Positions 28,953 to 38,254 of a stretch of DNA of 64,000 bases are shown here, piece by piece. Under the pieces are notes generated by a model that searched no databases, had not been told where the DNA came from, and was given only the letters and a program-made list of their open reading frames with translations. Made by a program: the position numbers and the translations under genes. The stretch's first letter is position 1; each line of letters opens with the position of its first letter. The DNA comes from Alphaproteobacteria bacterium. GTDB lineage: Bacteria; Pseudomonadota; Alphaproteobacteria; UBA8366. The DNA is taken from the NCBI GenBank assembly GCA_021774335.1, contig JAJFJD010000020.1, forward strand, positions 310,001 to 374,000. Reading direction: 5' to 3'.

Positions 28953-29729
28953 ATGTCCGGCGCATCCCTCGATAAAATCCTCAATCTGCCGCCCGGCGCT
29001 TTTTTGCGCACTGGATCGGGATTCTTCCAAAAGCTCCCAACTGGTGAAATCGCATTCCTGCCGTCCCTCTGCCGGATGCCCTGGCATCTGCGTCACGCCC
29101 GGATCGTCGGTCAGCAGGACATCGCCAAGCTGCTGCGGACCGAAACGTTCGAAATGCTGATCGGCGTGGCTCTGCTGTTTCTCTGCGTCCATTTCTTCAT
29201 CTTCGATATTCTGAACCTGTATATGGACGTGATGAGCCTGCCTCTGGCGATCACGGCCCACCTTCTGACCGTTTATGTTTCGATCGTCGCGATCCTTCGC
29301 GTCAACAACGCACCCTTCGCCATTCTACGGTCGCGGATGATGGTCGACCTGCCTTCCGCGGAAAGCGTGTTCTCACTCGAGGGATTGTCCCAATGGCACA
29401 GTGGCCATCGCGTGTGGCGCCTGTCGCTCATGAGCGGTGCTGCGGTCGACAACCTCGGCAAGCAGGCGGTAATTCTCTATCTCCTGCTATTCGCCTGTTC
29501 GGGTCCACTGCTGGTCGGCATCTTGATTGCCATGATCCTCTCGGGCGCGGCGCAAAAACTTGGCGGCTACATGGGGATCGGTTTCGCCTTGTATTGCGCG
29601 TTGTCGCTCTGGGCCTTCGTCGAAAGCAGTCTGGTCCTGGCGCAACGCATGCGGGCCGGGCGGCGGCGGCGGCTCGCCCGCCAACGAAAAGAAGGGGGCC
29701 ATGCAGCCCCCTCCCAATCCTACCGGTAA
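28953..29729 (+). CDS. Unrecognised multi-pass membrane protein, second of the pair
   Basis: A 258-residue integral membrane protein of unknown function. At least four hydrophobic helices are visible: about 67-85 (MLIGVALLFLCVHFFIF), 95-115, 170-195 (AVILYLLLFACSGPLLVGIL) and 205-230. The N-terminal 60 residues are soluble and the C-terminus is very basic (AGRRRRLARQRKEGG), probably cytosolic. The gene follows its unrecognised neighbour by 15 bases. Its end overlaps the terminator of the facing DAHP synthase gene. Confidence 0.75.
   Translation: MSGASLDKILNLPPGAFLRTGSGFFQKLPTGEIAFLPSLCRMPWHLRHARIVGQQDIAKLLRTETFEMLIGVALLFLCVHFFIFDILNLYMDVMSLPLAITAHLLTVYVSIVAILRVNNAPFAILRSRMMVDLPSAESVFSLEGLSQWHSGHRVWRLSLMSGAAVDNLGKQAVILYLLLFACSGPLLVGILIAMILSGAAQKLGGYMGIGFALYCALSLWAFVESSLVLAQRMRAGRRRRLARQRKEGGHAAPSQSYR
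29693..29712 (-). terminator. Intrinsic terminator of the DAHP synthase gene
   Basis: Read on the minus strand, AGGGGGC-TGCATG-GCCCCCT forms a perfect 7-bp stem, followed by TCTTTTCG. It lies 35 bases beyond the DAHP synthase stop and inside the last codons of the facing membrane-protein gene, so one sequence does both jobs. Confidence 0.72.
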
Positions 29730-29746
29730 ATACTCGGCCAAGCGCC

Positions 29747-31132
29747 TTACGACGCGGCGGCGGCAACCTTCTGGCGTTGACCCGCCCGCTGTTCCTTCAA
29801 CGCCTCGGCAATGAGGAACGCCAGCTCCAGCGCCTGCATCGCGTTCAATCGCGGATCGCAATGGGTGTGATAGCGCTGCGACAGCCCGTCGTCGTCGATC
29901 GCTTGCGCCCCGCCAAGGCATTCCGTGACATCCTGACCCGTCATCTCCACATGGATACCGCCAGCATAGCTGCCTTCGGCATTGTGGACGTCGAATACGC
30001 GGCGCACTTCCGACAGGATACGGTCGAATGGCCGGGTCTTGTACCCGCTGGACGCCTTAATCGTGTTGCCGTGCATCGGGTCCGACGACCAGACGACGGA
30101 GAAGCCCTCGCGTTGGACCGCCCGGATAAGCGCCGGGAGGTATTTCTCGACGTTTTCGTGCCCCATCCGCGAGATCAGCGTGATACGGCCCGGCTCGTTT
30201 TCCGGGTTCAGCACCTCGATCAGCTTCATCAGGTCGTCGGTCTCCAGCGTCGGCCCGCATTTGATGCCGACCGGATTCTCGATGCCCCGGAAGAATTCCA
30301 CATGCGCGCCATCGGGCTGCCGCGTGCGGTCGCCGATCCAGACCAGATGCGCCGAACAGTCGTACCATCCGCCGGTCAGGCTATCCTGTCGCGTCAGCGC
30401 TTCCTCGTAGCGCAGCAGTAAGCCTTCGTGGCTGGTATAGAACTCGGTCTCGCGCAACTGGGCGACCGCGTCGCCGGTCAGGCCGCAGGCTTCCATGAAG
30501 TCCAGCGTCTCGCCGATCCGTTCGGCCAGCGCCTCATAGCGTTCGCCTTCCGGGCTGTCGGCCACAAAATCCAGGTTCCACTGGTGCACCTTTTGCAGGT
30601 CCGCAAATCCGCCCTGCGCGAAAGCGCGCAGCAGGTTCAGCGTTGACGCCGCCTGGTGATAGGCCCTGAGCATCCGCTCGGGATTAGGCTCCCGTTGGTC
30701 CGTTTCGAACTCGATGCCGTTGACGATGTCGCCACGGTAACTCGGCAACTCGACGCCGTCCTGCACCTCGACCGGCTCGGACCGCGGCTTGGCGAACTGA
30801 CCCGCCATGCGGCCGACCTTGACCACCGGGCAGGCGGCGCCGAATGTCAGCACCACCGCCATCTGCAGAATCACGCGAAACGTGTCGCGGATGTTGTTGG
30901 CGCTGAATTCAGCAAAACTTTCGGCACAATCGCCACCTTGCAGAAGGAAGGCCTTGCCATCCGCCACATTGGCCAACTGCTGTTTCAAACGCCGCGCTTC
31001 GCCAGCGAAGACAAGCGGCGGTTGCCGCCGCAGCTCCGTCTCGACCGCTTCGACCTTCGCGTTGTCGCCATATTCCGGCACCTGAAGTATCGGAAGACCG
31101 CGCCAGCTATCCGGTGTCCAATCCTGGGCCAT
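29747..31132 (-). CDS. Class II 3-deoxy-7-phosphoheptulonate (DAHP) synthase
   Basis: A 461-residue class II (plant/actinobacterial type) DAHP synthase, which condenses PEP and erythrose 4-phosphate in the first shikimate step. Metal and substrate motifs are [63 protein letters not shown] and [12 protein letters not shown] 31132 follows a GAGAGG; the open frame further upstream (to 31264) is not needed. Class II enzymes are usual in many alphaproteobacteria. It is divergent from the sirtuin gene. Confidence 0.95.
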   Translation of the reverse strand: MAQDWTPDSWRGLPILQVPEYGDNAKVEAVETELRRQPPLVFAGEARRLKQQLANVADGKAFLLQGGDCAESFAEFSANNIRDTFRVILQMAVVLTFGAACPVVKVGRMAGQFAKPRSEPVEVQDGVELPSYRGDIVNGIEFETDQREPNPERMLRAYHQAASTLNLLRAFAQGGFADLQKVHQWNLDFVADSPEGERYEALAERIGETLDFMEACGLTGDAVAQLRETEFYTSHEGLLLRYEEALTRQDSLTGGWYDCSAHLVWIGDRTRQPDGAHVEFFRGIENPVGIKCGPTLETDDLMKLIEVLNPENEPGRITLISRMGHENVEKYLPALIRAVQREGFSVVWSSDPMHGNTIKASSGYKTRPFDRILSEVRRVFDVHNAEGSYAGGIHVEMTGQDVTECLGGAQAIDDDGLSQRYHTHCDPRLNAMQALELAFLIAEALKEQRAGQRQKVAAAAS

Positions 31133-31281
31133 AATCAGCCTCTCATCTTTCGTTCGCTCCCACCAAGACGGTGCTTTTACGCCCTTTGCTACCCGTTTTC
31201 CATCGCTAAAGGGGCTTAAACCCGCCGTTCCTGTTAAGATGACATACTGTGGTTGCACGGCCAAACCAGGAAAACGAAGGC

Positions 31282-32040
31282 ATGGACGAGAACGAGAATA
31301 TGGCAGCGGCGCTCCGGCGGCTGCTCGACGACAGCCAGCGCGCTGTCATTTTCACCGGCGCCGGCATCAGCACGGAATCCGGCATCCCCGATTTCCGCAG
31401 TCCCGGCGGTGTCTGGGAGAAATACAAACCGGTCATGTTCGACGATTTCATGGCCTCGGACGACGCCAAGCGCGAATACTGGCGCCAACGCTTCGCCCGG
31501 GCCGGCGACATGCGCGAAGCGGAGCCGAATCGCGGCCACCGCGCCGTCGAGAAGCTGGTGCAGACCGGCAAGGTCTCGTCCGTGATCACGCAAAATATCG
31601 ACGGTCTGCATCAAAAATCCGGCGTTCCCGACGATAAAGTGATCGAACTGCACGGCAACTCGACCTACACCACCTGCCTGGATTGCGGATCCCGTTATGA
31701 GTTGGAGCCAATCCGGGACGCCTTCCTCGCCAACGAGACGCTGCCGATCTGCGACGCCTGCGGCGGTGTGGTGAAGACGGCGACCATTTCCTTCGGCCAG
31801 GCGATGCCGGAAGACGCCATGCGCGCGGCGCAGATCGAAACGCTGCAATGCGATCTGTTCATCGCAATCGGATCGTCGCTCGTCGTCTACCCCGCCGCCG
31901 GCTTTCCCTTGATCGCGAAGGAGCACGGAGCGTCGATGGTCATCCTGAACCGCGAACCGACCGATCTGGACCGCCACGCCGACCTTGTTCTGAACGAAGA
32001 AATCGGTCCGACCTTGGGCGACGCCGTGGGCGTGAACTGA
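31282..32040 (+). CDS. cobB: Sir2-family NAD-dependent protein deacylase
   Basis: A 252-residue sirtuin. NAD-binding motifs are [16 protein letters not shown] (about residue 24) and [12 protein letters not shown]; the catalytic histidine is in IELHGN. The zinc site has CLDCG and CDACGG, two CxxC pairs. It removes acyl groups from lysines, consuming NAD. ATG 31282 is preferred to GTG 31249 because GGAAAACGAAGG lies upstream. Class and acyl preference (acetyl, succinyl) cannot be told with confidence. Confidence 0.94.
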   Translation: MDENENMAAALRRLLDDSQRAVIFTGAGISTESGIPDFRSPGGVWEKYKPVMFDDFMASDDAKREYWRQRFARAGDMREAEPNRGHRAVEKLVQTGKVSSVITQNIDGLHQKSGVPDDKVIELHGNSTYTTCLDCGSRYELEPIRDAFLANETLPICDACGGVVKTATISFGQAMPEDAMRAAQIETLQCDLFIAIGSSLVVYPAAGFPLIAKEHGASMVILNREPTDLDRHADLVLNEEIGPTLGDAVGVN

Positions 32041-32163
32041 TCACCCTGCGGCCACCGGACACCGCCTAAACCGGTCGCACCGTTCACTTACCCCTCACGT
32101 AGTTTTCAACAACAGTCTATCTTCATTACTGTTTTATTGAGCGGCCTGACCATGGGGAGAGAG

Positions 32164-34428
32164 ATGGCCAAAACCGTCAGACCGGATTCGCCGCTGGTCG
32201 CGCGCCTGCGGCTGCTGATGTTCAACGTGCTTGGGGGTCTAACCTGCAGCGCGAACCTCTTTCCCATCGTCATGGGATCGGGGTTGGTTGCCGTAGCGCC
32301 CCTCGGCCCGGAATACACGTCGGTCGGTATCGCCGCCGGCATCAGCGCCGGAGTCATCGGCGTCTTCGCGGCGTCGGTCACGAGCAAGTCGCAATCGCTG
32401 ATTTCCCTGCCGAAATCGTCGCTCGCCATTCTGATCGCCGGGCTGTTTGCCCAATTCGCCGAAGATCCGGCAATTCAAATGCTGGTGAAAACCTATCAGG
32501 GCGACCTCGCGGTCTTTTACATGGGCACGATTGCGATCTGCATCATCCTTGCCGGGATGCTGCAGATCCTGTTCGCGGTGCTGCGGCTGGGCGTGCTGGT
32601 GACCTTCATCCCCTACCCCGTGGTCGCGGGGTTCATGAATGGCATCGCCTGCCTCATCTTCCTGGGGCAGCTTCCCGTGGTGCTCGGCGCCAGTCCCGGG
32701 GACGGCGTCGCAAAGGTCATCGAGACCGACAATGAAATGCTCGGCGTCGCCGCGCTGATCGGTCTCGCCGTCTACCTTTCGATCATCCTGATGCGGCGCT
32801 TCTTCAAGAAAACACCCAATGCGTTGATCGGCATTTGCGTCGGCGTATTGGTGTTTCAACTGATCTTTCCGACCCAACCGGTCGACACGGTCGCGGCGGC
32901 GGGCAGCGTGTTCCACGCCGGAATCCCCGTTCCCGGCACTTTCCTCGAAGTCTTCTCGCTGATCGATTCCGAACAACTCTGGACACTGCTGATGAAGATC
33001 GGGGGCACCGCAATAGTGATCGCCCTGATCGGGTCGTTCCAGTCGCTCGTCAGTTTGACTGTCGTTGATACGCTGCAAGGCGTCCGCACCGACCGGAACC
33101 GCGAGTTGATTGCCCAGGGCGTCGGCATGATGGCATCCGGCGCTTTCGGCGGGCTGCCGAGCAGCGGATCGATCGGCATCACCCGAATGATCCACGACAT
33201 CGGCGGCGTGGCGAAGGCGGTGACCCTGATCTCGGGCCTTTGCCTGCTTTTCATCGTGACCCAGGTGCCCTGGATCATGCAGTACATTCCGAAAGCCGCG
33301 ATCGCCGCCGTCATCATGTTCGGGTCCATTTCAATCATCGACGGCTGGTCGCGGCAGTTGTTCCTGCGCGTGATCATCCATCGCACGTCGAATGTCAGCC
33401 GTGCGCTGTTGCTCAGCTTTTCGGTCAGCCTGTTCGTGACGGGCATGGTTCTCGTAGTCGGCATCATCGAGGCCATCCTCGCCGGCATGATCATTTCGCT
33501 GCTGGTGTTCTTCCAGCGCAGCCGCGAGCTGGTCCTCCGCCGCAGCACCTACGGCGACACGATCCATTCCCGCACCGAGCGGGCCAGCGACGAAACCGAG
33601 TACCTCAAGGAACACGGCAGGCAGATCGCGATCTTTGAAATCCAAGGCCCTGTCTTCTTCGGCACCGCCGATCAGCTCGCCGAGGATATCGAGAACGTAT
33701 TGTCCGGGGTGGATACGGTCATCCTGGATTTCCGCCGCGTATCTGATATCGACGCCAGTGGCGCATTCGTGCTGCGGCGGTTCGACAATCTATTCGACCG
33801 CTACAACAAGACGCTGCTGTTGAGTCACATCCCGTATGGCGAGGGCATGCGGGAATTCCTCATCAACATGGGCGTCGAACGTCCCTACCGCGAAAGCCGG
33901 GTCCACGACGACCTGGACACCGCTCTACGCCATGCCGAAGACGACATCCTGAGCCGCAAATATATCTGCCGCCTTGGGGAAGACGAAGTTCCGCTGCGCG
34001 ACTTCGGCATAATGGCAAACTTCACGCCGGGCGAACTGACGGCGTTGGAATCCAGCATGACGCGCTGCACCTACGAGGCCGGCACACCACTGATCGAATA
34101 TGGCGAAGAGTCCGACTTCATGATTTTCCTGCTGCAAGGCAGCGTCCGCATCCAACGCATGATTGAGGGCGAAGACCGCGCGCTTCACCTCGCGACGCGC
34201 CGGCCCGGTGTGATCCTTGGCGAGATGGCGCTGCTGACCGACCAGCCGCGCACCGCCGACGTTATCGCCGAGACCGACGTCATTGGCTATAAGCTGGAAA
34301 AGGTCGATTTCGAGAAGTTCTGCGAAATGCAGCCGCGCGCCGCGATCCATCTGGTGAAGAATATCGCGAGCATCCTATCGTACCGCGTGAACGACATGTT
34401 GAGCGCGATCGAAAACCTCGAAAAGTAG
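32164..34428 (+). CDS. SulP-family anion transporter with STAS and cyclic-nucleotide-binding domains
   Basis: A 754-residue fusion. Residues about 1-450 are a SulP/SLC26 transporter core with many helices; GGLPSSGSIGITRMIHDIGG and PKAAIAAVIMFGSISI match the family. Residues about 480-580 are a STAS domain (IAIFEIQGPVFFGTADQLAE, DFRRVSDIDASGAFVLRRF). Residues about 620-735 are a cNMP domain with an intact phosphate-binding motif GEMALLTDQPRTADV, so it can probably bind cAMP or cGMP. Two ATGs compete; 32164 is preferred because GGGGAGAGAG lies upstream. The transported anion (sulfate, bicarbonate or other) is not known. Confidence 0.9.
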   Translation: MAKTVRPDSPLVARLRLLMFNVLGGLTCSANLFPIVMGSGLVAVAPLGPEYTSVGIAAGISAGVIGVFAASVTSKSQSLISLPKSSLAILIAGLFAQFAEDPAIQMLVKTYQGDLAVFYMGTIAICIILAGMLQILFAVLRLGVLVTFIPYPVVAGFMNGIACLIFLGQLPVVLGASPGDGVAKVIETDNEMLGVAALIGLAVYLSIILMRRFFKKTPNALIGICVGVLVFQLIFPTQPVDTVAAAGSVFHAGIPVPGTFLEVFSLIDSEQLWTLLMKIGGTAIVIALIGSFQSLVSLTVVDTLQGVRTDRNRELIAQGVGMMASGAFGGLPSSGSIGITRMIHDIGGVAKAVTLISGLCLLFIVTQVPWIMQYIPKAAIAAVIMFGSISIIDGWSRQLFLRVIIHRTSNVSRALLLSFSVSLFVTGMVLVVGIIEAILAGMIISLLVFFQRSRELVLRRSTYGDTIHSRTERASDETEYLKEHGRQIAIFEIQGPVFFGTADQLAEDIENVLSGVDTVILDFRRVSDIDASGAFVLRRFDNLFDRYNKTLLLSHIPYGEGMREFLINMGVERPYRESRVHDDLDTALRHAEDDILSRKYICRLGEDEVPLRDFGIMANFTPGELTALESSMTRCTYEAGTPLIEYGEESDFMIFLLQGSVRIQRMIEGEDRALHLATRRPGVILGEMALLTDQPRTADVIAETDVIGYKLEKVDFEKFCEMQPRAAIHLVKNIASILSYRVNDMLSAIENLEK

Positions 34429-34450
34429 AATCCCTGTTAAGCGTTGCGTT

Positions 34451-36232
34451 CTACCCGGCCTTTTCGTCTTCCTTGTCCTGCGCCAGAATTTCCTCCAACT
34501 CCCGCGCCCATTCCCGCGCCTGCGCCGCGGCCTTCACATCATCCTTCATGCCGTGTTGTTCGACCAGCCGGGCCTCGTCATGCTCACGGAAGGTTTGCAC
34601 GGTGCGATCAGCCTCAATATCCGACAGGCCAAGGAACGTCAGCGTATGGCGCGCCGTATCAAGGCTGGAGTGAAAGGTCTCGCGCCATATATGCGCAACG
34701 TCCAGGTCCATTAGCCGATACGCATGCTGCCGATTGCGTGCCCGCGCGAGGATGCGGAGGTCAGGGAAATTTTCGACCACCGCCTGGGCGATTCGAACCG
34801 AGGCGTCGGCGTCGTCAACCGCGATGATAAAGATCACCGCATTGTCCGCACCGGCGGCGCGCAACAGGTCAACGCGCCCTGCATCACCGTAGTAAACCTT
34901 GTTGCCGTAGTTCGCGACAAAGTCCACTTGCTGAGAGCTAGATTCCAGCGCAGTGAACGTGATTTTTCGCGCCTGCAAAACTCGTCCGACGATCTGCCCG
35001 AAACGCCCGAAACCCGCGATGATGACTTGGTTTTCCTCGTCTGCCGGCACGTCATATGGCCGGTCCGACGTATCCCGCATCCACGCCGCGAGACTGCGTT
35101 CGTAGAGCAGGTACAACACCGGCGTCAGCGCCATCGAGAATGTGACGACCAAAATCAAAAGCTCCGACAGACTGCTTGGAATGACGGCGGCGGCGACGGC
35201 AATCGTCAGAATGACGAAAGCGAACTCGCCCCCCTGCGACAGCGAGATCGCCAGGTAGCCCCCCGACCGCGGCGGATGCCCGGAAATCACACCGAGACCA
35301 TACAGCACCACAGACTTCAGGGCCGTCAGACCAAGCACCAGTGCCAGCACCAACCACAACTCGGTCGCCAGCAGTCCGAAGTTCACCGACATGCCGACGG
35401 CGATAAAGAACAATCCCAGAAGCAGCCCTTTGAACGGATCGATATCCGCCTCCACCGCGTGGCGGAATTCGGAATCGGCCATCAACACGCCGGCCAGGAA
35501 CGCGCCGAGCGCCATGGACAAGCCGACCCCCTCCATGATCAACGCCGTGCCGATGACCGTCAGCAACGCGCAGGCGGTGAAGACCTCGTGGATACCCGAC
35601 CGCGCGACCAACCGGAAAACATGGCGTAAGGCAAAACGCCCGACGAAGATCACGGCGGCGATGATTCCGCCTACCTTTCCCACGGCAATCAGAACCTCCA
35701 TCGGATCGACCGGACCCGTGCTGTTCATGCTCATCAACGGAACCAGCGCCAATATCGGGATCACCGCGATATCCTGGAACAGCAGGATTGAGAAAGCGGT
35801 CCGGCCATGCCGCGTCGTCATTTGCTGCTTTTCCGCCAGAAGCTGCAGGGCAAAGGCCGTGGACGACAAGGCCAGCGCGAGCCCCGCGACGAGCGCGGCC
35901 CGCCATTCCAGCCCGAATGCCAATGCGGCCGCGGCAATCAGAAGCGCCGTCACCGTCACCTGCAATCCGCCGAGGCCGAAGACCGGCCGGCGCATCGTCC
36001 ACAGCCGTGACGGCTGCAGTTCGAGGCCGATCACGAACAGCAACAGCACCACGCCGAATTCTGCGAAGTGCAGGATATTCTTGACGTCGCTGATGAGGCC
36101 GAAGCCCCACGGCCCGATCGCGGCGCCGGCCGCCAAATAACCCAGCACCGACCCGAGACCGAGCCGCCGCGAGATCGGCACGGCGATGACCGCAGCACCG
36201 AGAAAGACCGCCGATTGCATCAGGAGCGACAT
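34451..36232 (-). CDS. CPA2-type cation:proton antiporter with RCK domain (Kef-like)
   Basis: A 593-residue membrane protein. The N-terminal 380 residues carry about 12-13 helices of the CPA2 antiporter fold (LGSVLGYLAAGAAIGPWG, VLLLFVIGLELQPSRLW, GAFLAGVLMADSEFRHAVEAD). The next 140 residues form a TrkA-N/RCK Rossmann domain (VIIAGFGRFGQIVGRVLQAR). The C-terminal tail is acidic and helical. It probably exchanges K+ or Na+ for H+, with nucleotide control through RCK. Start ATG 36232 has GGAGGGAG in front; the ATG at 36247 lies inside that ribosome-binding site. Confidence 0.9.
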   Translation of the reverse strand: MSLLMQSAVFLGAAVIAVPISRRLGLGSVLGYLAAGAAIGPWGFGLISDVKNILHFAEFGVVLLLFVIGLELQPSRLWTMRRPVFGLGGLQVTVTALLIAAAALAFGLEWRAALVAGLALALSSTAFALQLLAEKQQMTTRHGRTAFSILLFQDIAVIPILALVPLMSMNSTGPVDPMEVLIAVGKVGGIIAAVIFVGRFALRHVFRLVARSGIHEVFTACALLTVIGTALIMEGVGLSMALGAFLAGVLMADSEFRHAVEADIDPFKGLLLGLFFIAVGMSVNFGLLATELWLVLALVLGLTALKSVVLYGLGVISGHPPRSGGYLAISLSQGGEFAFVILTIAVAAAVIPSSLSELLILVVTFSMALTPVLYLLYERSLAAWMRDTSDRPYDVPADEENQVIIAGFGRFGQIVGRVLQARKITFTALESSSQQVDFVANYGNKVYYGDAGRVDLLRAAGADNAVIFIIAVDDADASVRIAQAVVENFPDLRILARARNRQHAYRLMDLDVAHIWRETFHSSLDTARHTLTFLGLSDIEADRTVQTFREHDEARLVEQHGMKDDVKAAAQAREWARELEEILAQDKEDEKAG

Positions 36233-36277
36233 TATTGCTCCCTCCATCCTGAGCGTATTGGCTGCCAGAGCGCCCGA

Positions 36278-37156
36278 TCAGTCCTTCGGCAATGGAATGA
36301 ACTCATCGTCATCGACAACTTCGGCAAATCTTTTCTCCTCCCAATCGCGTTTCGCCTGCTCGATCCGTTCGGGCCGGCTCGACACAAAATTCCACCAGAT
36401 ATGACGCGGCCCGTCCGCCGCCTCGCCACCCAGCACCATAACCCGCGCATCGGCGGCAGCTTGAACGTCAATCGCGTCGTCCGGCTTGAACACCATCAGG
36501 CTTCCCGCCGCGTAGTCCTCGCCGGCAACCGCTACCGACCCTTCGAGGACATAGACGGCGCGCTCCTCGTGCTCGGGCAAAACCGGCAATGTCGATCCGC
36601 CGGCGATCTGCACGTCTGCGTAGATCGTCTCCGAGAAAACCTGGACCGGTGACTGTTTGCCCCAGCCATTACCCGCAATCAGGGTTGCGGTCAGCCCGTC
36701 GCCGTCGAGTTTCGGCAAGGCGTCCGCATCGAAATGCTCGAAGAAGGGCTCCGCCTCCTCGAACGGCTGTGGCAGGGCGAGCCATGTCTGCAGGCCATAA
36801 AGGCGGGATCCGCCCGGGCGCAGCGCGTCGGGCGTGCGCTCCGAATGGGCGATGCCCGACCCGGCCGTCATCCAGTTCACCTCACCCGGCCGGATGTTCT
36901 GGATTGATCCAACGCTGTCGCGATGAAGAATTTCGCCGTCCAACAGCCACGTCACCGTGGACAGGCCGATATGCGGATGCGGACGGACATCGACACCGGT
37001 GTCGGTTTCGAATTGCGTCGGCCCCATTTGATCCAAAAAAATAAACGGCCCGACCATACGCCGCCGCGACGACGGCAGGACCCGCTTTACCTCGAAGCCG
37101 CCGAGGTCCGTTGACCGTGGCACAATGACCGTTTCGACCGATGACTCCAGTGGCAT
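36278..37156 (-). CDS. Pirin family protein
   Basis: A 292-residue bicupin of the pirin family. The N-terminal cupin holds the metal residues in DVRPHPHIGLSTVTWLLDGEI, and HRDSVG and SGIAHSERTP follow, all typical. Bacterial pirins act as quercetinases or redox or protein-interaction factors. ATG 37156 is chosen because GGGGAA lies nine bases upstream. It lies between the antiporter gene and the LysR regulator gene on the same strand; no stronger function can be given. Confidence 0.93.
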   Translation of the reverse strand: MPLESSVETVIVPRSTDLGGFEVKRVLPSSRRRMVGPFIFLDQMGPTQFETDTGVDVRPHPHIGLSTVTWLLDGEILHRDSVGSIQNIRPGEVNWMTAGSGIAHSERTPDALRPGGSRLYGLQTWLALPQPFEEAEPFFEHFDADALPKLDGDGLTATLIAGNGWGKQSPVQVFSETIYADVQIAGGSTLPVLPEHEERAVYVLEGSVAVAGEDYAAGSLMVFKPDDAIDVQAAADARVMVLGGEAADGPRHIWWNFVSSRPERIEQAKRDWEEKRFAEVVDDDEFIPLPKD

Positions 37157-37259
37157 GTTTCCCACTTCCCCAACAGGTTCCGCAGCCGCTGCTGCAATCG
37201 ATACATGCCGATCTAGATGTCCGGTGCGTCGTTTCCACCGGTGCCGGTCATAAAACCAA

Positions 37260-38138
37260 TTAAGCCTGGACCGCGACGTCGGTCAGCCAAGCGACGAAGG
37301 CCTCTACGCGCGCGTCATCACGCACTGGGCGCAGCACGACATAATGGCGACCGCTCTCGATATATCCCAACGGTGCGACGAGCCGGCCGATGACGATGTC
37401 GTCATCCACCAAAGGTCGCGGCCCAATCGCAACGCCCAGCCCGGACGCCGCCGCCTGCAGCATGTAATAGAAATGTTCGAAGCGATCGCCCGACGCCGGA
37501 TCGATGTCCGAACGGCCGGCGGCAGCGAGCCAATCGGACCACGCCGTCACCCGTGTCTCGGTATGCAGCAACGGCGCACGCGACAGATCATCGACACTCC
37601 TGATCTCCAGCTCGGCCTGCAGTTCCGGGCTCAAAACAGGGCCAACTTCCTCGCCGAAGATCGGCGTGGCGATCATGTCGTCGGGCCAAGGCGGCATCAT
37701 GTTTCGAATCGCAAGGTCGGCTGCATCCTCGGTGAAATCGATCGGCGCATCGGATTCGGACAGACGAATTTCGATCTCCGGATGACGCGACCGGAACCCA
37801 TGCAAGCGTGGAATGAGCCACCGGATGATGAAGGTCCCACTGCAGGACACGAGCAAGGCGCCACTGGATGACGGACTGACCCGATCAACACCCGTTTCGA
37901 TCAAATCGAATGCCGACGACAAAGCCGGCAGCAACCGTGTACCGGCATCCGTCAACTCGACCCCTGTTCCGGCACGCCGAAACAGACTCACGCCTAACGA
38001 CTGTTCGAGCTGCTTAACCTGACGGCTGACCGCGCCGTGTGTGACGCAGAGTTCGGCCGCCGCATCGACAATGCGGCCATGCCGGGCCGCGGCCTCGAAG
38101 GCCCGGAGCGCGTTCAGCGGAGGCAGTTTTCTTGTCAT
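37260..38138 (-). CDS. LysR-family transcriptional regulator (GcvA-like)
   Basis: A 292-residue regulator. The N-terminal 60 residues form the winged helix (LNALRAFEAAARHGRIVDAA, ELCVTHGAVSRQVKQLEQSL), with RRAGTGVELTDAG just after. The remainder is the type 2 periplasmic-binding-like effector domain. The sequence is closest to the GcvA branch. It is divergently placed from an EamA transporter with a perfect inverted repeat near its own start, so it probably controls both. Effector unknown. Confidence 0.93.
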   Translation of the reverse strand: MTRKLPPLNALRAFEAAARHGRIVDAAAELCVTHGAVSRQVKQLEQSLGVSLFRRAGTGVELTDAGTRLLPALSSAFDLIETGVDRVSPSSSGALLVSCSGTFIIRWLIPRLHGFRSRHPEIEIRLSESDAPIDFTEDAADLAIRNMMPPWPDDMIATPIFGEEVGPVLSPELQAELEIRSVDDLSRAPLLHTETRVTAWSDWLAAAGRSDIDPASGDRFEHFYYMLQAAASGLGVAIGPRPLVDDDIVIGRLVAPLGYIESGRHYVVLRPVRDDARVEAFVAWLTDVAVQA

Positions 38139-38141
38139 GCT

Positions 38142-38162
38142 ATGTGAGATTTTATCACATAA
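38142..38162. promoter_or_regulatory. Perfect 7-7-7 inverted repeat, likely LysR operator
   Basis: TATGTGA-GATTTTA-TCACATA lies four bases upstream of the LysR start, in the divergent intergenic region with the EamA transporter. It fits the T-N11-A core bound by LysR proteins. AT-rich DNA around 38221-38245 (GATATATCATAAATTC) may hold the transporter promoter. Confidence 0.6.
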
Positions 38163-38254
38163 CCGGTGACTTTAAATCGATTTTCGGTTCGGAAATAACC
38201 GTTTAGACACTGTGGCTGCATTCGATATATCATAAATTCACACAATTGGCCGAC

